From: Collariella sp. IMI 366227
Taxonomy: Eukaryota; Ascomycota; Sordariomycetes; Sordariales; Chaetomiaceae
Length of the DNA stretch: 64,000 nt
NCBI GenBank assembly: GCA_027946355.1
Contig: JAPEUS010000012.1
Location: 310,001 to 374,000, forward strand
Reading direction: 5' to 3'
Shown here: in pieces, positions 22,603 through 35,500 of the stretch
How the letters are laid out: each line of letters begins with the position of its first letter
Numbering within the stretch: the stretch's first letter is position 1
Program-made: the position numbers and the translations under genes
The notes under the pieces: generated by a model
Database searches by the model: none
Told to the model about the DNA's origin: nothing
Seen by the model: only the letters and a program-made list of their open reading frames with translations

Positions 22603-23398
22603 ATACCCCCGTTTATGATGATGGCATTTCCCCTTTTTATTCTTTCCGGCTGGCTGGGCAAATACATGGTTTTGCGAGGGTTCCGCGGTGGCTTGCAGTT
22701 AGTCCGAGCTGTCGTGACCGGTAGAGCAAAATAGAAATGCTTCTTTTTCCGTTGCATTATTTTTTTTTTTTTTTTGAGGGCGGGTGGCTGATGGTTGTTG
22801 TTTCTTAGGCTGTAAGGGGTGGTTTAGCGAGGATCGAACAGATACATGGACCAACCCGTAATCGGGAATGAGACTTGTCATATAACGGATCGAGAACATC
22901 AAGCGCTGCTCCACGAATGGTGTTGGCCAACGAAGCCCACCGCCACCTTGAATCCCAGAGGCTGGTCTACAGGTGGTGGCCCAGGGTAAACACAGGAGAG
23001 TAGACGCAGGGAAAGAACGCGCAGGCGGACGCAAAGGGGGACATCAAACGCAAGGAGACGGACGTTCCATTGCTATCACTGGGTATCGATAGCCCTGCCC
23101 AACCTTTAAATATACGCAAACATTACAAATCCCAACATGCCGCTTCCTCTAGTTTAAAAGCCGATTCCACTAACGCCGTACACCATTTCCGGACACCATC
23201 GCCGTCCCGTTCCTTATCGCCGAACCTGTACTACGATGTATCTATCGCAAGAATGCACCATACTCCTTCTGTGGTCTAGATGAGATGCCAACGCCATCGT
23301 CTCTCCACCTTGCCTCCCCTTGCCCCCTCCACATTAGTACTTAACCAACTTGAATCATACGTCCACCCTCTCCAAGTAGGCCCATGCTGACGCGCGGA
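22603..23398. other. convergent intergenic region with poly-T tract
   Basis: Lies between the 3' ends of malate dehydrogenase and Trs33. It contains a run of about 17 T near 22760-22777. No gene seen; the rest is presumed 3' UTR. Confidence 0.6.
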
Positions 23399-24281
23399 TT
23401 ATTGCTTCGCCGGCACCGTCTTGATCTGGAACACGGCCACGGGCAACTCGCTGGTCTCGGCCTTCACCTCGGCTGTGATGCCCATGGCGGCGAGTGCGCC
23501 GCGGACGATGCCGCAGGGGAACCAGAGGAACTTGGGGCTGGTGTTAGCCCTTTTTGAAATGCAGGAGAGGAGGAGTTGGGGAGAAGAGATAGGATAGAGG
23601 GATGGGAGTTGATAGAGGGGAGAGGCTTACCGGTTGCGCGCGAAGGACCGCCTGACTCCCTACTTCTGCGCTCATGCGCGAGAAGGGGCGGAAGGAGTTG
23701 TCGGTGAGAACGTAGACGCCCTGGACACAGATGTTATTAGCACTTTGAGAGTACTTAGGATGATAGTGTGGGAAGCATACCCTGTGGTTCGTCTTAAGAT
23801 TATCCACTTGCTTCCGGAAAACGAGCATCCACAGGTCCTTGCACAGGAATTTGATCACGTCCAGCGTGTCACTGAAGCGCGGGCGGTCGCGCGAGAACCC
23901 GCCGCGTGTCAGTCAGCCCATTACCCAAACCCCCCAACCCCAACTCCCTCCCACCCGAGTCGGACTAGCAGTAGCAGCAACATACCTCTCCACAAGCCCC
24001 TGCCCAACCCGATACCCCAACCTCCAACCGCCAAAACACTGCCTCCTCTCCTCCTCCTCATCCATCACTGGCGCCCCTCCTATTACCGCCCCCTTCCCTA
24101 CCCCCGCACTCCCACCACCTCCCCTTGTACCAGCGCATCCCCTCCTACCGGCCCATTGCTTGTTCCATTTTCTACCCCATTCAGCTCGATGAGCAGGAAG
24201 TCGAGGCAGGAGGAGGAGAGGAAGCAGGCGGTGGGGTCGGAGGCGTTGTGGGGTGGGAGGGGGTGGATCGAAGGTGGACAT
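23399..24281 (-). CDS. trs33: TRAPP complex subunit Trs33 (TRAPPC6)
   Basis: Core TRAPP subunit that helps tether ER-derived vesicles and activate the Rab Ypt1 at the Golgi. The ATG at 24281 opens MSTFDPPPPTPQ. A second frame gives SDPTACFLSSSCLDFLLIEL, then LGYRVGQGLVER before a GTATGT donor near 23980. The next exon reads FSRDRPRFSDTLDVIKFLCK, DLWMLVFRKQVDNLKTNHR. A 60-bp in-frame intron (23721-23780) is followed by GVYVLTDNSFRPFSRM and VLRAQP. The last exon starts at 23537 and reads KFLWFPCGIVRGALAAMGI, ending FQIKTVPAKQ at TAA 23399-23401. Three problems remain: a shift near 24245, no clear AG acceptor before FSRDRP, and one extra C at the last exon start (G4, 23534-23537). The Trs33 signature is strong; exact splicing is not settled. 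Confidence 0.8.
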
Positions 24282-25182
24282 TGTTTGGTTGGTTTGGTTT
24301 GTTATGGTTTGGTTCTTGTGGGGGTTTGTAGAGTTGTTTTGGGTGGGTGTGGTGGGTGTGGATGGGTGGTGTTGGTGGGTGTAGGTATGAGTGGTGGTTG
24401 AATCGGTGCGCGAACTCGTAGCTCTAAAAGATTTGGGCTCGGGTTGGGAATTGGGTCGTGCTTGTAGTCCGGAGGTGTGGGTTATTCTCCGGGTGGGAGT
24501 CTCGTTCAGGTTGCGCTGCTCGGGGAGCTGTTGGCTGCGGGGCAGAAGGTCGAGGAAAGTGAAGATGGTCGCAGGGAGCTGTGCATTCGTCGGGAGCTAA
24601 GCTAAGTTCGTGTACGGTCGGTATGCCTTCAAAACCTGCACGTCATCGCTGCGCTGTCGTTAGTTCTTGGTGTTTGAGGAGTGGGAGTGGTCAAGCTTGA
24701 AGATGCATGTGCTGCCAGGAGGTCGAGCTGGAGCTCCAAGACGTCCCGGTATCATGCACATAACCGATTATGTGTCTAAACAGCACAAATCAGGAACGAC
24801 TACAGGTACACTCAGTCCAGACTCCAGTCTCAATCAATAGGATATGTTGAAGGCATTGGATTGCATTGCAGGCCTACCCAGCATCTCCGTGGATGCCGCC
24901 GGGCCTCGTGGTATCTAGTCCTGAGAGCAAAACGAAAACATATCTTCCCTGGCTGGCCTGGACGAACACCATCCACCGCCGAATCCTGAGATCCCCAACA
25001 AAAAACACAGTATTCCCCTCCGCCCAACGCCTACCCATGCTACCTCCCACGCGCACGTGCAACCCCGAAGAAGTAGTGTCAAATGTACAGAGCAAAATCT
25101 GGACAAGAAAATCCCTCCGGTGAATCGAAGAAGCACCCAACGCGCCTCAACCCCGGCCCGTCTTGGGCGGCTTCCCATGTTT
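24282..25182. other. intergenic, Trs33 promoter and 3' flank of SUMO ligase
   Basis: The first 120 bp on the plus strand is GGTTT/GGTGT-rich, so the minus-strand leader of trs33 is rich in CCAAA and CACC words. The rest shows nothing beyond short open frames without domains. Confidence 0.5.
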
Positions 25183-27152
25183 CTAGTACGGAACTACCGG
25201 ATACCCATTCGTGCCATAATTGGCGCGCTTCGCCGGTGGCGGTGCGTCGTCGTCGTCGGACAGCGTCAAGTCGATAACCTCGACAGCCGGGCGCTTAGTC
25301 GACGACCTGGGCGCGGTGGACGTGTCCCGGGATACCGAGATGGCGCTGGTCGGCGTCGCTAGCTGCGGAGCGGACACTGGGGGCACGCTGGGGGTTGTTG
25401 TGCTTCGGGGCGCGGTCTTGGAGACCTCTGAGATAATAAGGTCGTCGTCATCGACTACGTTGCTGCTGTCCTGCTTCTGCTGTTGAGCCGCCTTCTTCGC
25501 GCCAGGAGTAAGCCACTGGCCGTCGGGCTCAATGGCGACCTGCTCGACGGACTCGGGGGTTTGTGTGAGAATCTCCCGCGCGTATCTGGGCAGTTAGTTT
25601 CGGCGGAGCAGTCTCTTGGGAAGGCGAACTCACTCGTCGATAGCCAGCTGGTCGAACGGTGCCGACTTGTTGCAGATTGGACACAGCCATTGCGGGCCCT
25701 GTTCCTGCAGCTGGAGGTACGAGGTTGCGTCGAAACACTGTATGTGGTTGCAGCTGAGGCCACGACACGGGCGCTGGAGCCGCATGTACGACAGCGGGCA
25801 TCGCAGACTCAGATTCTGCGACGTGGCGACCACATCGGGATCGCTGGCCTTCTTCGTGACTGGAATTTATTAGCGATTAACATCAAAGTGTACCAGCAGA
25901 ACTCACTCTCAGCGACGACCGACTCCTTGCGGATCTTTCTCTGGATCTGAGTGACCAATGTCTCAACAGGCACCGCCTTGCAGACGATCACGTTCAAGTA
26001 GAATTTCTGCACCCTGTCAGCCGGCCTTCTCCCTGACCCCAGCCATTCCATACCTCTCGGGTCTTGATCTGCGCGCCTACCTTTTGAGTCAACGCATAGG
26101 TGAACTCAATGTTATTCGTGTAGCTCGGCGGCCTCAGACGTAGCGAGCTCGTGATGTCCACGGGTCTAGTAGACCCTGGTTTGTTCTTGAGACCCCGCAA
26201 GTTCGCCTTGATGTCGCCGCCGTTCACCTTGAGCTCGCACTGATATGGGAAGGCGATGTCCTGGGCGCCCACGTTGGCGGCGGCGCAAAACACCATAACG
26301 CGCATGGTCGCGTCCGACACGCACAGCTGCAGCGCCGGGTGATCCTGGACTCGGAGCGAGATGCGCTCCGAGTTGCGGTGGGCGGCCATCACTGGCGAGC
26401 CTAGTTAGCATTGCGGATTAGCGGAGCGGAGGAAGAGGGATAGCCCTCGTACGCACCCTCGAGAGCCCGGACATCGCCAACCTGGTATTTCTGGTCGTAG
26501 AACGGACTCGGCTTGTAGGCGATGGTCGGCGGGTTCAGGCCGGCAGTTGGCCGCGCCCGCCCGACCGACGATGACGCTGTCGTCCCATACAGATTTGAGC
26601 GCAGCCCGTTGAGCGCACCGTACCCGGTCGTAGGGTAAGACGGCATGGCATAGTTGGATGTCGGCTGAGGGCCGGGTGGTGAATAATATGACTGCGATAC
26701 TGGTTGTGAACGCAGGCCTGGTTGGGCCGATGGTGGTGGTGTTGGTTGAGGTTGGGATTGTGACTGTGACTGCGACAGGGAAGCGGCATAGATGGGAGCG
26801 CGAGCAGCAACACTCTCGCGAATTTCTTTTAACCGGTCCCAGTCTTGCTTGTCACCGCAGGCGTTAATTTCTGTGGAGTAGTTGTAAGCCATGACAACGG
26901 TCATGAGGGGTGGGGAGGAGGGTCCATGAGATGGCGAGATGGTGCGGGAAGGAGACAGGAAATGTAACGGGGAAAGGCTGAGAACTCAAGAAGGTTCACT
27001 CACGCTGAATGATTCGTCTTTGAAGGTCAATTTTGTTGCCCGTCTTGGTCATGCCATTCATAGCACAGATGGCCTGCAGCGTGGGCTTTGAGAGGGCGGG
27101 CACTTGGATGATTCGGATGAGGCTTTGCACCTCCGACTGTTTGTCGCCCATT
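25183..27152 (-). CDS. PIAS/Siz-type SUMO E3 ligase (SP-RING)
   Basis: Nuclear ligase that directs SUMO from Ubc9 to targets. The first exon (27152-27004) encodes a SAP-like DNA-binding module: MGDKQSEVQSLIRIIQVPAL, then LQAICAMNGMTKTGNKIDLQ. The second (to 26457) holds YNYSTEINACGDKQDWDRL and a Ser/Gln/Pro-rich linker. The PINIT region spans exons 26400-26081 and 26006-25907 (SLRVQDHPALQLCVSD, FPYQCELKVNGGDIKANLRG, KFYLNVIVCKAVPVE). The SP-RING in exon 25859-25634 has LSLRCPLSYMRLQRPCRGL, SCNHIQCFDA and QWLCPICNKSAPFDQLAIDE with all zinc ligands. The last exon (25585-25183) carries a likely SUMO-interacting motif, VEVIDLTLSDDDD, near the C-terminus. Introns of 47-74 bp fit perfectly except the first, where I find no AG acceptor that keeps frame upstream of 26904. 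Closest named relatives are S. pombe Pli1 and yeast Siz1/Siz2; orthology not decided. Confidence 0.88.
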
Positions 27153-27926
27153 TCTAGGGCGATAGGGTCCACCCCTCAGGCTGCCCGCTCACTGGCAGAG
27201 CGTCGCCTTTTGCCTGGAATCTGTGCTGAGTTCTCGGGCGTGTGGGAGGGAAGGAGCGGGCAACACAGCCAACCCCTCCGGGCGCTGCTGGGTGCTGCCA
27301 GATGAAGCCTCGGCGCTCGAGCTGCAGCACTTCGTGCTCGTTTGATGCGTTTGATGCTGCGGTGATGGCCGGTCTTGCGGGTGCTCGCAGCGGGCCACGT
27401 TAGGCTATACAAGGCTATTTTATGGCGCGATGGATGGTCGAAAGCATAGAGCGACTGCTGACTGCTAAGTTATTACTGCCCTCCTCGAAATCGCAACTTC
27501 TTCTCGCTCTGCTCAGGGCTGTCGTCGTCACAAAAAGGCGGAAGTTTGCGGCAGAAATGGGTCGTCCCAAGCAGCCCACAGTTGCCTTCCCTCGAACAAG
27601 GGTGTGTTGACCTGCCGAGAAAAGGTGGGGCAAAATATAAAAGGTACTGCTACAAGGGCTTGGCAGGAAACTCGAAGGGCCAGAAGATGTTCCTTGCAAT
27701 TTCTGCTGCCAAAATTCGAAATTGGGTTGTCTCCTGAGTTCTTGGGAGTACCCTCTACCTTTCTGCAGCTTCTGGCGGCCCAGACAAACCCAGACCAAAA
27801 ATTTCAGACTCCAAGTTCATGCTTGTATCCGTATCACCTTGTCCCATTCTCATTCAAACATCACCCGTGAAATATCTACTGCCTCTCAAATCTTCCATTA
27901 CAGACACATTACGACACACAGCAAAC
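27153..27926. other. divergent promoter region
   Basis: About 770 bp between the SUMO ligase (minus) and the DUF2423 gene (plus). The last 150 bp is C/A-rich leader-like sequence before the ATG at 27927. No gene seen. Confidence 0.6.
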
Positions 27927-28368
27927 ATGGCGAAGTCATCGAGATCCAGCACCCTCAAGGCCAACAACCAGCGCCTCAAGAAGAATGTCTTTGGGCCCGT
28001 CGAGAGTGCCCGCGCCGAGCGCCTCTCCGCGAAGCTGCTCGCCCTTGCTGCGGAGCCCAAGCCGGTGAAGGATATTGAGATGAATGAGGGTGGGTTCTTC
28101 TGCGAGATGTCGTTTCAATGTTGGACGCTAATATATCTGCGCAGAGCTGGTAGAGGAGCCCAAGGAGGTCGCCCAGAAGGAGGAGAGTAAGTTTAGTGAG
28201 TCAGAAGACTTGAGAGCCCGATACTGACATTTTCCAACAGCCATGGAGGTTGATGGTGCTAAGCCCGCGATCAAGAAGTCTCTTAACAAGAAGAAGGCGG
28301 ACAAGCGGAAGAACAAGAAGTCGTCCATCGTCTTCCCCATGAGGGGCCCTAAGCGCAACAAGAAATGA
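27927..28368 (+). CDS. DUF2423 small nucleolar-type protein (LLPH/YBL028C-like)
   Basis: A 110-residue basic protein from three exons: 27927-28089, 28145-28186 and 28241-28368, with frame intact (333 nt). The N-terminal DUF2423 block reads MAKSSRSSTLKANNQRLKKN, then VFGPVESARAERLSAKLL. The middle is Glu-rich and the C-terminus very basic (KKSLNKKKADKRKNKK, ending MRGPKRNKK). Such proteins are associated with the nucleolus and large-subunit biogenesis in yeast; the localisation here is inferred from the family and the Lys-rich tail. Confidence 0.85.
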
Positions 28369-29132
28369 GGCAGCATCTGAATGGGGCGCCAGGCGACGTC
28401 TGGTGTGAGAGCAACGTAAGGGCAAGCCCATGACCTCGCCAACGCCTGAGCCTTCCATGTGGAAAGGTTGTCCCGCATGGGGCGTTGACAGTCAATAAGA
28501 AGAGCAGCCCATGTTCGTCAAGGGTGGGAGGAGGGGGTTCGTCTTATCTGGTACGGCGTTTGATGGATGGCAACAAAACAAAATCGGGATGGCTTTCACC
28601 AACAGCTTTTGGGTTTATGGACACCACATGGTTCGGGATTTGGGGGGAGAGAAAAGAGATTAAGTCAATATATGGGGGTGAAGGTACAGTTCCCTCATCT
28701 CAAGATATCCGACCTCTAGACATATGCAATCTACTCCTCGCAGACGAGAACTTTCGAATGGCAACTGCTCGCAGAATCCTCATCATGACCCTTGAGTCTC
28801 ACCACCTGTCAAAACGCGCTCAACCCCCGGTCTTGAAATTACCGGGGCGTTGTAACGGTTACTGGTAGCCCCTGTCTGCCACATGTCTTGGCTCGAATCC
28901 TCCACATCCATCCAATCACCAATCGCAGCTTCAATGAGAGACTCCAGAAGGTCGAACCCAAAAGGGTTCACGACAAGACCACCACATCCTTTTCCGTTTC
29001 TGGAAACACGGATAGAGTTTGTGATCTTTACAGATGCTTTGGACATGGCCTAGCACTGCAATTGAGCTTTGTTTCTTCCTCGACCTCCCGCAATCCCACC
29101 ACTACCGCCTCTCCTGACTCCCCTCCGTGGAC
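28369..29132. other. intergenic, gpi7 promoter
   Basis: No gene is supported. Open frames here are short and lack motifs. Pyrimidine-rich sequence at about 29070-29120 precedes the gpi7 ATG. Confidence 0.6.
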
Positions 29133-32100
29133 ATGTCGTCGCGTCGTAGTTGCGATGGAACCCTGAGCTCCGTGTTGCTGCTTGCAGCAAACCTACTGAT
29201 TCCCGCCGCCATCCTGACCTTCGCGACCGGCTTCTTTCCCTACAAACCACTGCTTCCCGGTCTCGCCAGCTTCGATGCCGTCACCGAATATGGCGAACTT
29301 CCTGCGGCGCCCTTCGACAAGCTCGTCTTCATGGTGGTTGATGCGCTGCGAAGGTACCTTGAACCCCCCTCCGCCAGCCTGTCGCAAACCCTCTAGCTAA
29401 TCACTAGCCTTTGCAAACAGTGACTTCGTCTACACAGCCGATAGCGGCTTCGCCTATCTCCAATCGTACAGCCCCCTCAACCTCTTCTTTCCCACCCACC
29501 CACGACCCCAACTAAACACCCCCAGCCTAATCCGCACCGGTGACGCCCTCCCCTTCACAGCGCACGCCACCTCCCCGACTGTCACCATGCCGCGCCTCAA
29601 GGCCATTACCACCGGCTCAATTCCCTCCTTTCTCGACGTCGTGCTCAACCTCGACGAAGCCGACGAGAGCTCCAGCCTGGCCTCGCAGGACACATGGCTG
29701 GCGCAGATGAGGGCCCGGGGCACAGGGAAGCTGGTCATGTATGGGGATGATACATGGCTGAAGCTGTTTCCGGGGATGTTTGATAGGGCTGAGGGGACGA
29801 CGAGCTTCTTCGTTTCGGTGAGTGCTAGGTGGGGTGGTTTAAAGGGGGAGGGTAGGGCTGACGGAGGTAGGATTTTACGGAGGTGGATAATAACGTTACG
29901 CGGCATATTGGGGATGAGCTCGGGAGGAATGACTGGAACACTATGGTTCTGCATTACCTCGGGCTGGATCATATTGGTCACAAGGGGGGGCCGAAGAGGT
30001 GGGACACCCACAGTATGCCACTCGACACGCGCGCTGACCGTCTAGCCCCCATATGGTCCCAAAACAGCGGGAAATGGACAACATCGTCCAGCAAATCTAC
30101 AACGCCATCACCACAAACGATCATCTTTATTCAACCCTATTCGTGGTCTGCGGCGATCACGGCATGAACGAAGCGGGCAACCACGGTGCATCCTCCGCCG
30201 GCGAGACATCCCCCGCCCTGGTGTTCATGGCGCCAGCCCTCAAGAGTCTAAAACGCAACCTGCAGTCACCCCTGCCGGAGGACGAGAGTTTCCAGTACTA
30301 CAGCACCGTGGAGCAGTCTGATCTGGCGCCGACCTTGTCCGCTTTGTTGGGCTTGCCGGTGCCGAAGAATAACCTTGGAGCCCTTATCCCTGAGTTCCTC
30401 CCGCTGTGGCCTAGTAGGTGTTGTGGTTTATGGTTGTGTGGGCTGCGCTAATACCCAAGCCAGAAAAGGACCGAGTTCAGCTCTTGATGCGCAATGCAAG
30501 GCAGATCTTGGACATTGTCACTGCAGTGTTCGGCAACGAGATTCTCAGCTCGGACTCGCAAGCCGAGGCGCTCTCGGAATCTAAGGCAGACTACCATGAA
30601 TTGGCGCATGGTTGGAAGCGCCTGGCCGATAGCTATGGACAAGCTGCTCAAGGCGACAATACTGAGTTGGTCCCGGCTATCACGAAGGTATGTCACACCT
30701 CTGGGAGTCTCTATGACGATACTGACAGTATGCAGTGGCTCCGTCACGCCCAAGAGGTCTTGAGCAGCATGGCCAGCAACTATGACACGTCTCGTCTTTT
30801 CCAAGGTCTAGCTGCTGCAGTGGTGGCCCTCATCGCTGCTGCTATTGCTGCAGCGCAGTGTGTCGACACTCGAGGCGCTTCCTTCATCCCTCTCTCCCTC
30901 ATCGTCCTGGCCTACGGTGTGATGATGTTCGCAAGCAGCTACGTCGAGGAGGAACACCATTTCTGGTACTGGGCAACGACCGCGTGGTTCGCCTACCTCG
31001 GGCTGAAGGGATTCAAGCGGTATGCCTTCCTTTCTACACCCTCTTCTCACCCTTGCTAATTTTGAAAGCGGCAATTTATCCCCCGCCCTCCAAACCCTCT
31101 CCACCATCACCACCCTCCTCGCCATGCGCCTCATCCGCAGCTGGAACCAAACAGGCCAGAAATTCGCCGGCGAGCCCGACATCGTCAAACTCTACCTCCA
31201 CACCAATCCCATCCTCCTCTGGTGCCTCATTGGCGCCACCTATTTTTGGGTCCATCAGAACCTCGTCTACGGCCTCAGCGGTCTGCCCGTCTGGCTCAGC
31301 TATGCGCTTTCGACCGGTTTGGTACTGGCCGCGTTTACTTTCAAGATTGCGTTCACCTTGGAAGACGCCCCGGAGCTTGTTACAGACTTTGCCCGCCAAC
31401 TGCTTGACCTTAACTTTACGCAGGGCGCGTCACTTGTTACCCGCGCTCGTACAGTCTTCATTGGGATTGGGCTGCTTGCGTTGCTTGTCGTTGGGTTTAT
31501 TATTGCTGGGAGACGGATCTCTGTCGGGCAGAAGGGTACGTCTTTTTTCCCTCTCCCGCTCTTCGCCCTCTTCCTCCCTCTCCGTTCCTCCACCACCACC
31601 TCCCCACCCAACCCCTTGCTAACATCATCCAGGCATCAACACCTTTCAAACCCTCCTCACCCTCCTCCTCCTAACCCAATCCCGCCCCACCACCATCCCC
31701 CTCTATCTCCTCTTCGGCCTACTCGCCTCCCTTTTATTCCCCACTTCCCTCACCACTTCCCCACCCCCAACCAGCACAGTTGGTTATCCCCATTGGAACT
31801 AAGTATCACCCTCCTTCTCCTGCAACACACCTCCTTCTTTGCCACAGCCGGCTCCAACTCAATCGCCTCAGTCGACCTGTCCAGCGCATACAATGGTGTG
31901 GCAGAGTATGATGTACTTGCCGTTGGGGTTCTGACATTTCTTGGGAATTGGGCGGGGGCTGTTTGGTGGGCGGGGGTGGGGGCTGGGTGGCTTGTTGGTT
32001 TGAAGGATGTGACAATGAAGGAAAAGGGCGAGAGGGAGATGAGGGAGGTGAGAGGAGGGTGTGGTGGTAAATAGGGAGGATGATGGGAAAGTGGTAAAGG

Positions 32101-32357
32101 GGGAAGGGGAGGCTAAGAAGGCTAGGAGGGAGGGAGTGTGGAAAGGCCATGTGGCGGTTTTGACGGTGTTTGTGGCCGGGAGTGTGGTGGCGGTCATGGC
32201 TGCTTGTACGGTGCTGCGGACGCATCTGTTTGTGTGGACGGTGTTCTCGCCCAAGTATTTGTATTGTGTGGCATGGAGTTTGGGGCAGCATCTGGTGGTG
32301 AATGTTGGATTAGTGGGGGTGGTTTATTGGCTTGGGGTATATGAGAGGGGGAGGTAG
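29133..32357 (+). CDS. las21: GPI ethanolamine phosphate transferase 2 (GPI7/LAS21)
   Basis: ER membrane enzyme that adds ethanolamine phosphate to the second mannose of GPI-anchor precursors. The ATG at 29133 opens a signal-anchor (SSVLLLAANLLIPAAILTFA). The alkaline-phosphatase-like lumenal domain shows KLVFMVVDALR, DFVYTADSGFAYLQS, SPTVTMPRLKAITTGS with the nucleophilic Thr, KLVMYGDDTWLKLFP, DFTEVDNNVTRHI, MVLHYLGLDHIGHKGGPK and LFVVCGDHGMNEAGNHG. These include the metal-binding Asp and His residues. Introns of the usual kind lie at 29354-29420, about 29821-29868, 30000-30046, 30414-30461, near 30690-30734, 31021-31070 and 31539-31632. The C-terminal half is multi-spanning and ends VFSPKYLYCVAWSLGQHLV. 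Frame shifts occur near 31780 (before SITLLLLQHTSFFATAG) and 32060. As the ends of the family are both present, these look like indels rather than truncation. Confidence 0.87.
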
Positions 32358-32527
32358 CAGGAGGTGAGAGAGATGGGATAGAAAGCGTGAGACCATGTAT
32401 TGAGCTCGTGGCAAGAGACATAACAAAACCAGATATCATAATGTAATAGACCAACCCCAACCCATCTAACCAATCCATCCACCCATTCATATTTCCATAC
32501 ATTCCCCTACCCAACCAATCCCCATCT

Positions 32528-35500
32528 TCACAACTCCTCTTCCGACAACAATTCACTTACTAAACTCTGCTCCTCCGGCGTCCGATGCACCACCGTCGCC
32601 GCATCATCCTCATCATCTTCCTCTTCTTCTTCCTCCTCCTTGATCTGCACCTGCCTCTCCGCACTCTGCCTCTCCGTACTCTGCAACACCGTCTTCTCCT
32701 TAGCACCCGCATCAGACCCCAGCCCCATCGAGCTCGCCCGGCTGACGCTCCGCTGGTACCTCCCACCCGCGGCAGCAGCAGCAGCCCCCTCGGCCGCAGC
32801 ATCGAGGGCGTTGACAATTTTACCAAGGCTGATGTGGATCTTGTACAAGGCGTTGCGTCCAGTGGCATCGGGGAGCAGCTGGCTTTCGACTGCTTCGCAC
32901 ACTTCGGCGTAGACTTCCCGGGTTTTGTCTTCCGAGGAGGCGGGAGAGATGTAGAGCTTTGAGAGGAGGGAAGGGAGGATTTTCTTTTCTTCTTCTGTAA
33001 CAGGGGTTGGTCAGTCAGCAACCCAAATATGACGGTATAAAAAGAGGGTAGGTAGACTTACTCGGCACATTACCCCCCAATCTCTCCAACACATCCCTCG
33101 CAAACTCCAAATGCACATCCGCATTCACATGCTTCTCCGCCACCCCGACCCCAACCCCGTCACATTCCCCGGGTTATAACACTTCCTCGGATCTGTCCAA
33201 TCGACCAAACACGCGCCAATCGCCCCCAGCGACACCATCTCGTCCTCAATATCCGCATCATCATCCTCGAAACCCTCTCTCACATTATACAGCGTATGCA
33301 GCGCATCCAGCGCCACACTCCGCATCAGATCCTGGTTCTCCGGCCGCGAGTAGCAGAACACGGGCAAAAAGTAGTTGAGCGCCTGCCGCACGCTCTGGTT
33401 GCCGTTGCTGGCGGGTTCGAAGTACGCCACCACCAGCGTGCGGAGGAGCTCAGCTGCGACGTCGGCGTCGGAGCTGACAACGCGGCCAAGGAGGAGTTTG
33501 GAGGCGGCGACGGTGGCGGCGGCTTGGACTTCGGGGTGTTTGGCGCCGGAGCGGAGGGCTTTGATGTAGACTTTAAGGAGGGTCGGGTTGGAGGAGAGGA
33601 GCTGGGCGCCGTGGACGTTGAGGATGTCGGTGAGGGTGGGTAAATAAGGTGAGGTTTTCCTCGGCGAGGGAGCGGTCGAGCAGGGAGCACAGCCCGAGAC
33701 AGACAAGGCCGCGCTCGCGGACGGGGGCTTCGTGGCTGCGGACTGCTGGGACGACGAGGTTGTTGAGCATGGTGATGAGTTGGTCGTTTTGTTGGAGGTC
33801 GCCCGAGACGTGGGAAAGCATGCATTGGACGATGTGCAGGCATTTCATGTTGATCATGATTTCTTTGATGGCTTTGGCGGCGGCTTCTTCCTCGGAAAGT
33901 TCGGGGGATTTGCTCTTGCCGCGCTTTGTGGGGGTGCTGTCACTGCTGACTTCGGAGCGGGCCGAGTGGAAGCTCTCGTCGTCGTTCTCGGGGACGAGGT
34001 CGTCGACGATGGTGTCATGCACGTCAGCGACGGCTTCGAGGACGATGCTGCAGAATTCCTTTTCGCCAGCGGCGTCCGGGGCGCAGATGTCGCGCAGGGC
34101 CGAGACGGTGAGCTTGGTTACTTCTTCTGGGAGTTCTGGGATGGAGAGGGTTTGCCGAAGAAGGGAGAACATCTTGCGCCGCCCGACTTCGTCGGAATAG
34201 TCGAGCGTGAGAGCGATGTGCAGCAGCTGCTCTACTATAAACTCCTGCTCCGCTGTGTCCTCTTCCTCATCCTCCTCAACCTCCTGCTCCTCAGTCCGCT
34301 TGATGGCATCGATCAGCACCTTGATGTACCGCTCGAGGTAGAAGGCGACCTTGGTGACCTCGGGCAGCTTCTCCTCGATGAGCGACTCGTACTTGCCGTT
34401 GCCCTCATTTCGACAAAAGTCGTTGAATGTCCGGACAACAAATACCGACTCAGCGCTGAGTGTCTCAAAGAAGGTGTCGTCGAAGAACATGGCCTCGCGG
34501 TAGTCGGGGCGGCCGTCCCAGAAGCCCCTCATGGCCTCAAGCCCAACGCCGTTCTCGCCGCCAGAGTTGATCACATCAATACGCTCCAGGAGTTCAAGCA
34601 GCGCGTCGAGGTTTGGTGGTGATACCTCTGCCGGTTGGCCAGTTTCGGCGGGAGGTGGTGTCCCGGCGCAGTCCTCGATCCACCGCTCGCGGAAGAGGCG
34701 GCCAGCAGCCTTCCGCACGTTCTCGTCTCTGTCACGCAGCCCCCACCGCAACAACTTCTCCCGCATCGACAGCGAAAGATGGCGAAAGTCCCCCAGTGCG
34801 GGCAATAACCGCGAGTAGACAGCCCGACGCGTGGCCGCATCCTGATCCCTTGCCCTTTCCAGGAGAAACGGCAAGGTGGTGGGAAGAATAGGCAGGTTCA
34901 CCAGCAGCGACCTCCTCACATCCGCACTGGGATCGTTCTGCAACACCTCCAGCAGCTTCTCCAACAGCCCGCTCGCAGCATCATGCTCACTCTCATCCGA
35001 ATCCGGCTCCGCCTCAATCTGGTTCCCCGCCAGCCTCCCCAGCCCCAGCACCGCCTGAACGCGCACCATCGCTTCCTTATCCCTAATCCTTTTCAGCAGC
35101 GCCGACCTCAACTTCTGAAACAAATCGTCATCAATCGCATCCAGAGAGTTGATAACATGCGAAATCAGCTGCGTCGAGCGGTACCGCACAAACTTGTCCT
35201 TGGCCGTCATCAGCGGCAGAACCGTCTCAATCAAAATTCCCGTCAGGCGCGTAGCGGGCGTCTCGGGCATAATGCTCGTGTCGGCGTCGAGCTGACCAAG
35301 CACCTCATTGTCCTTGTCGACGGCGTGGCGCAGAAACAGGCCCAGGAAGCGCACCGTCTTCTCGCCGACGGCCTCGCTCTTCTTGATGGGCATGACACGC
35401 AGCACGCAGCGCACCAGCTCGGCGTTGAAGTCGTCCTCGTCAAAATCGGAGGCGGCGGCGGCGGCGGCGGCCGGGCCAGACCTTTTTGTGAGGGAGGTGG

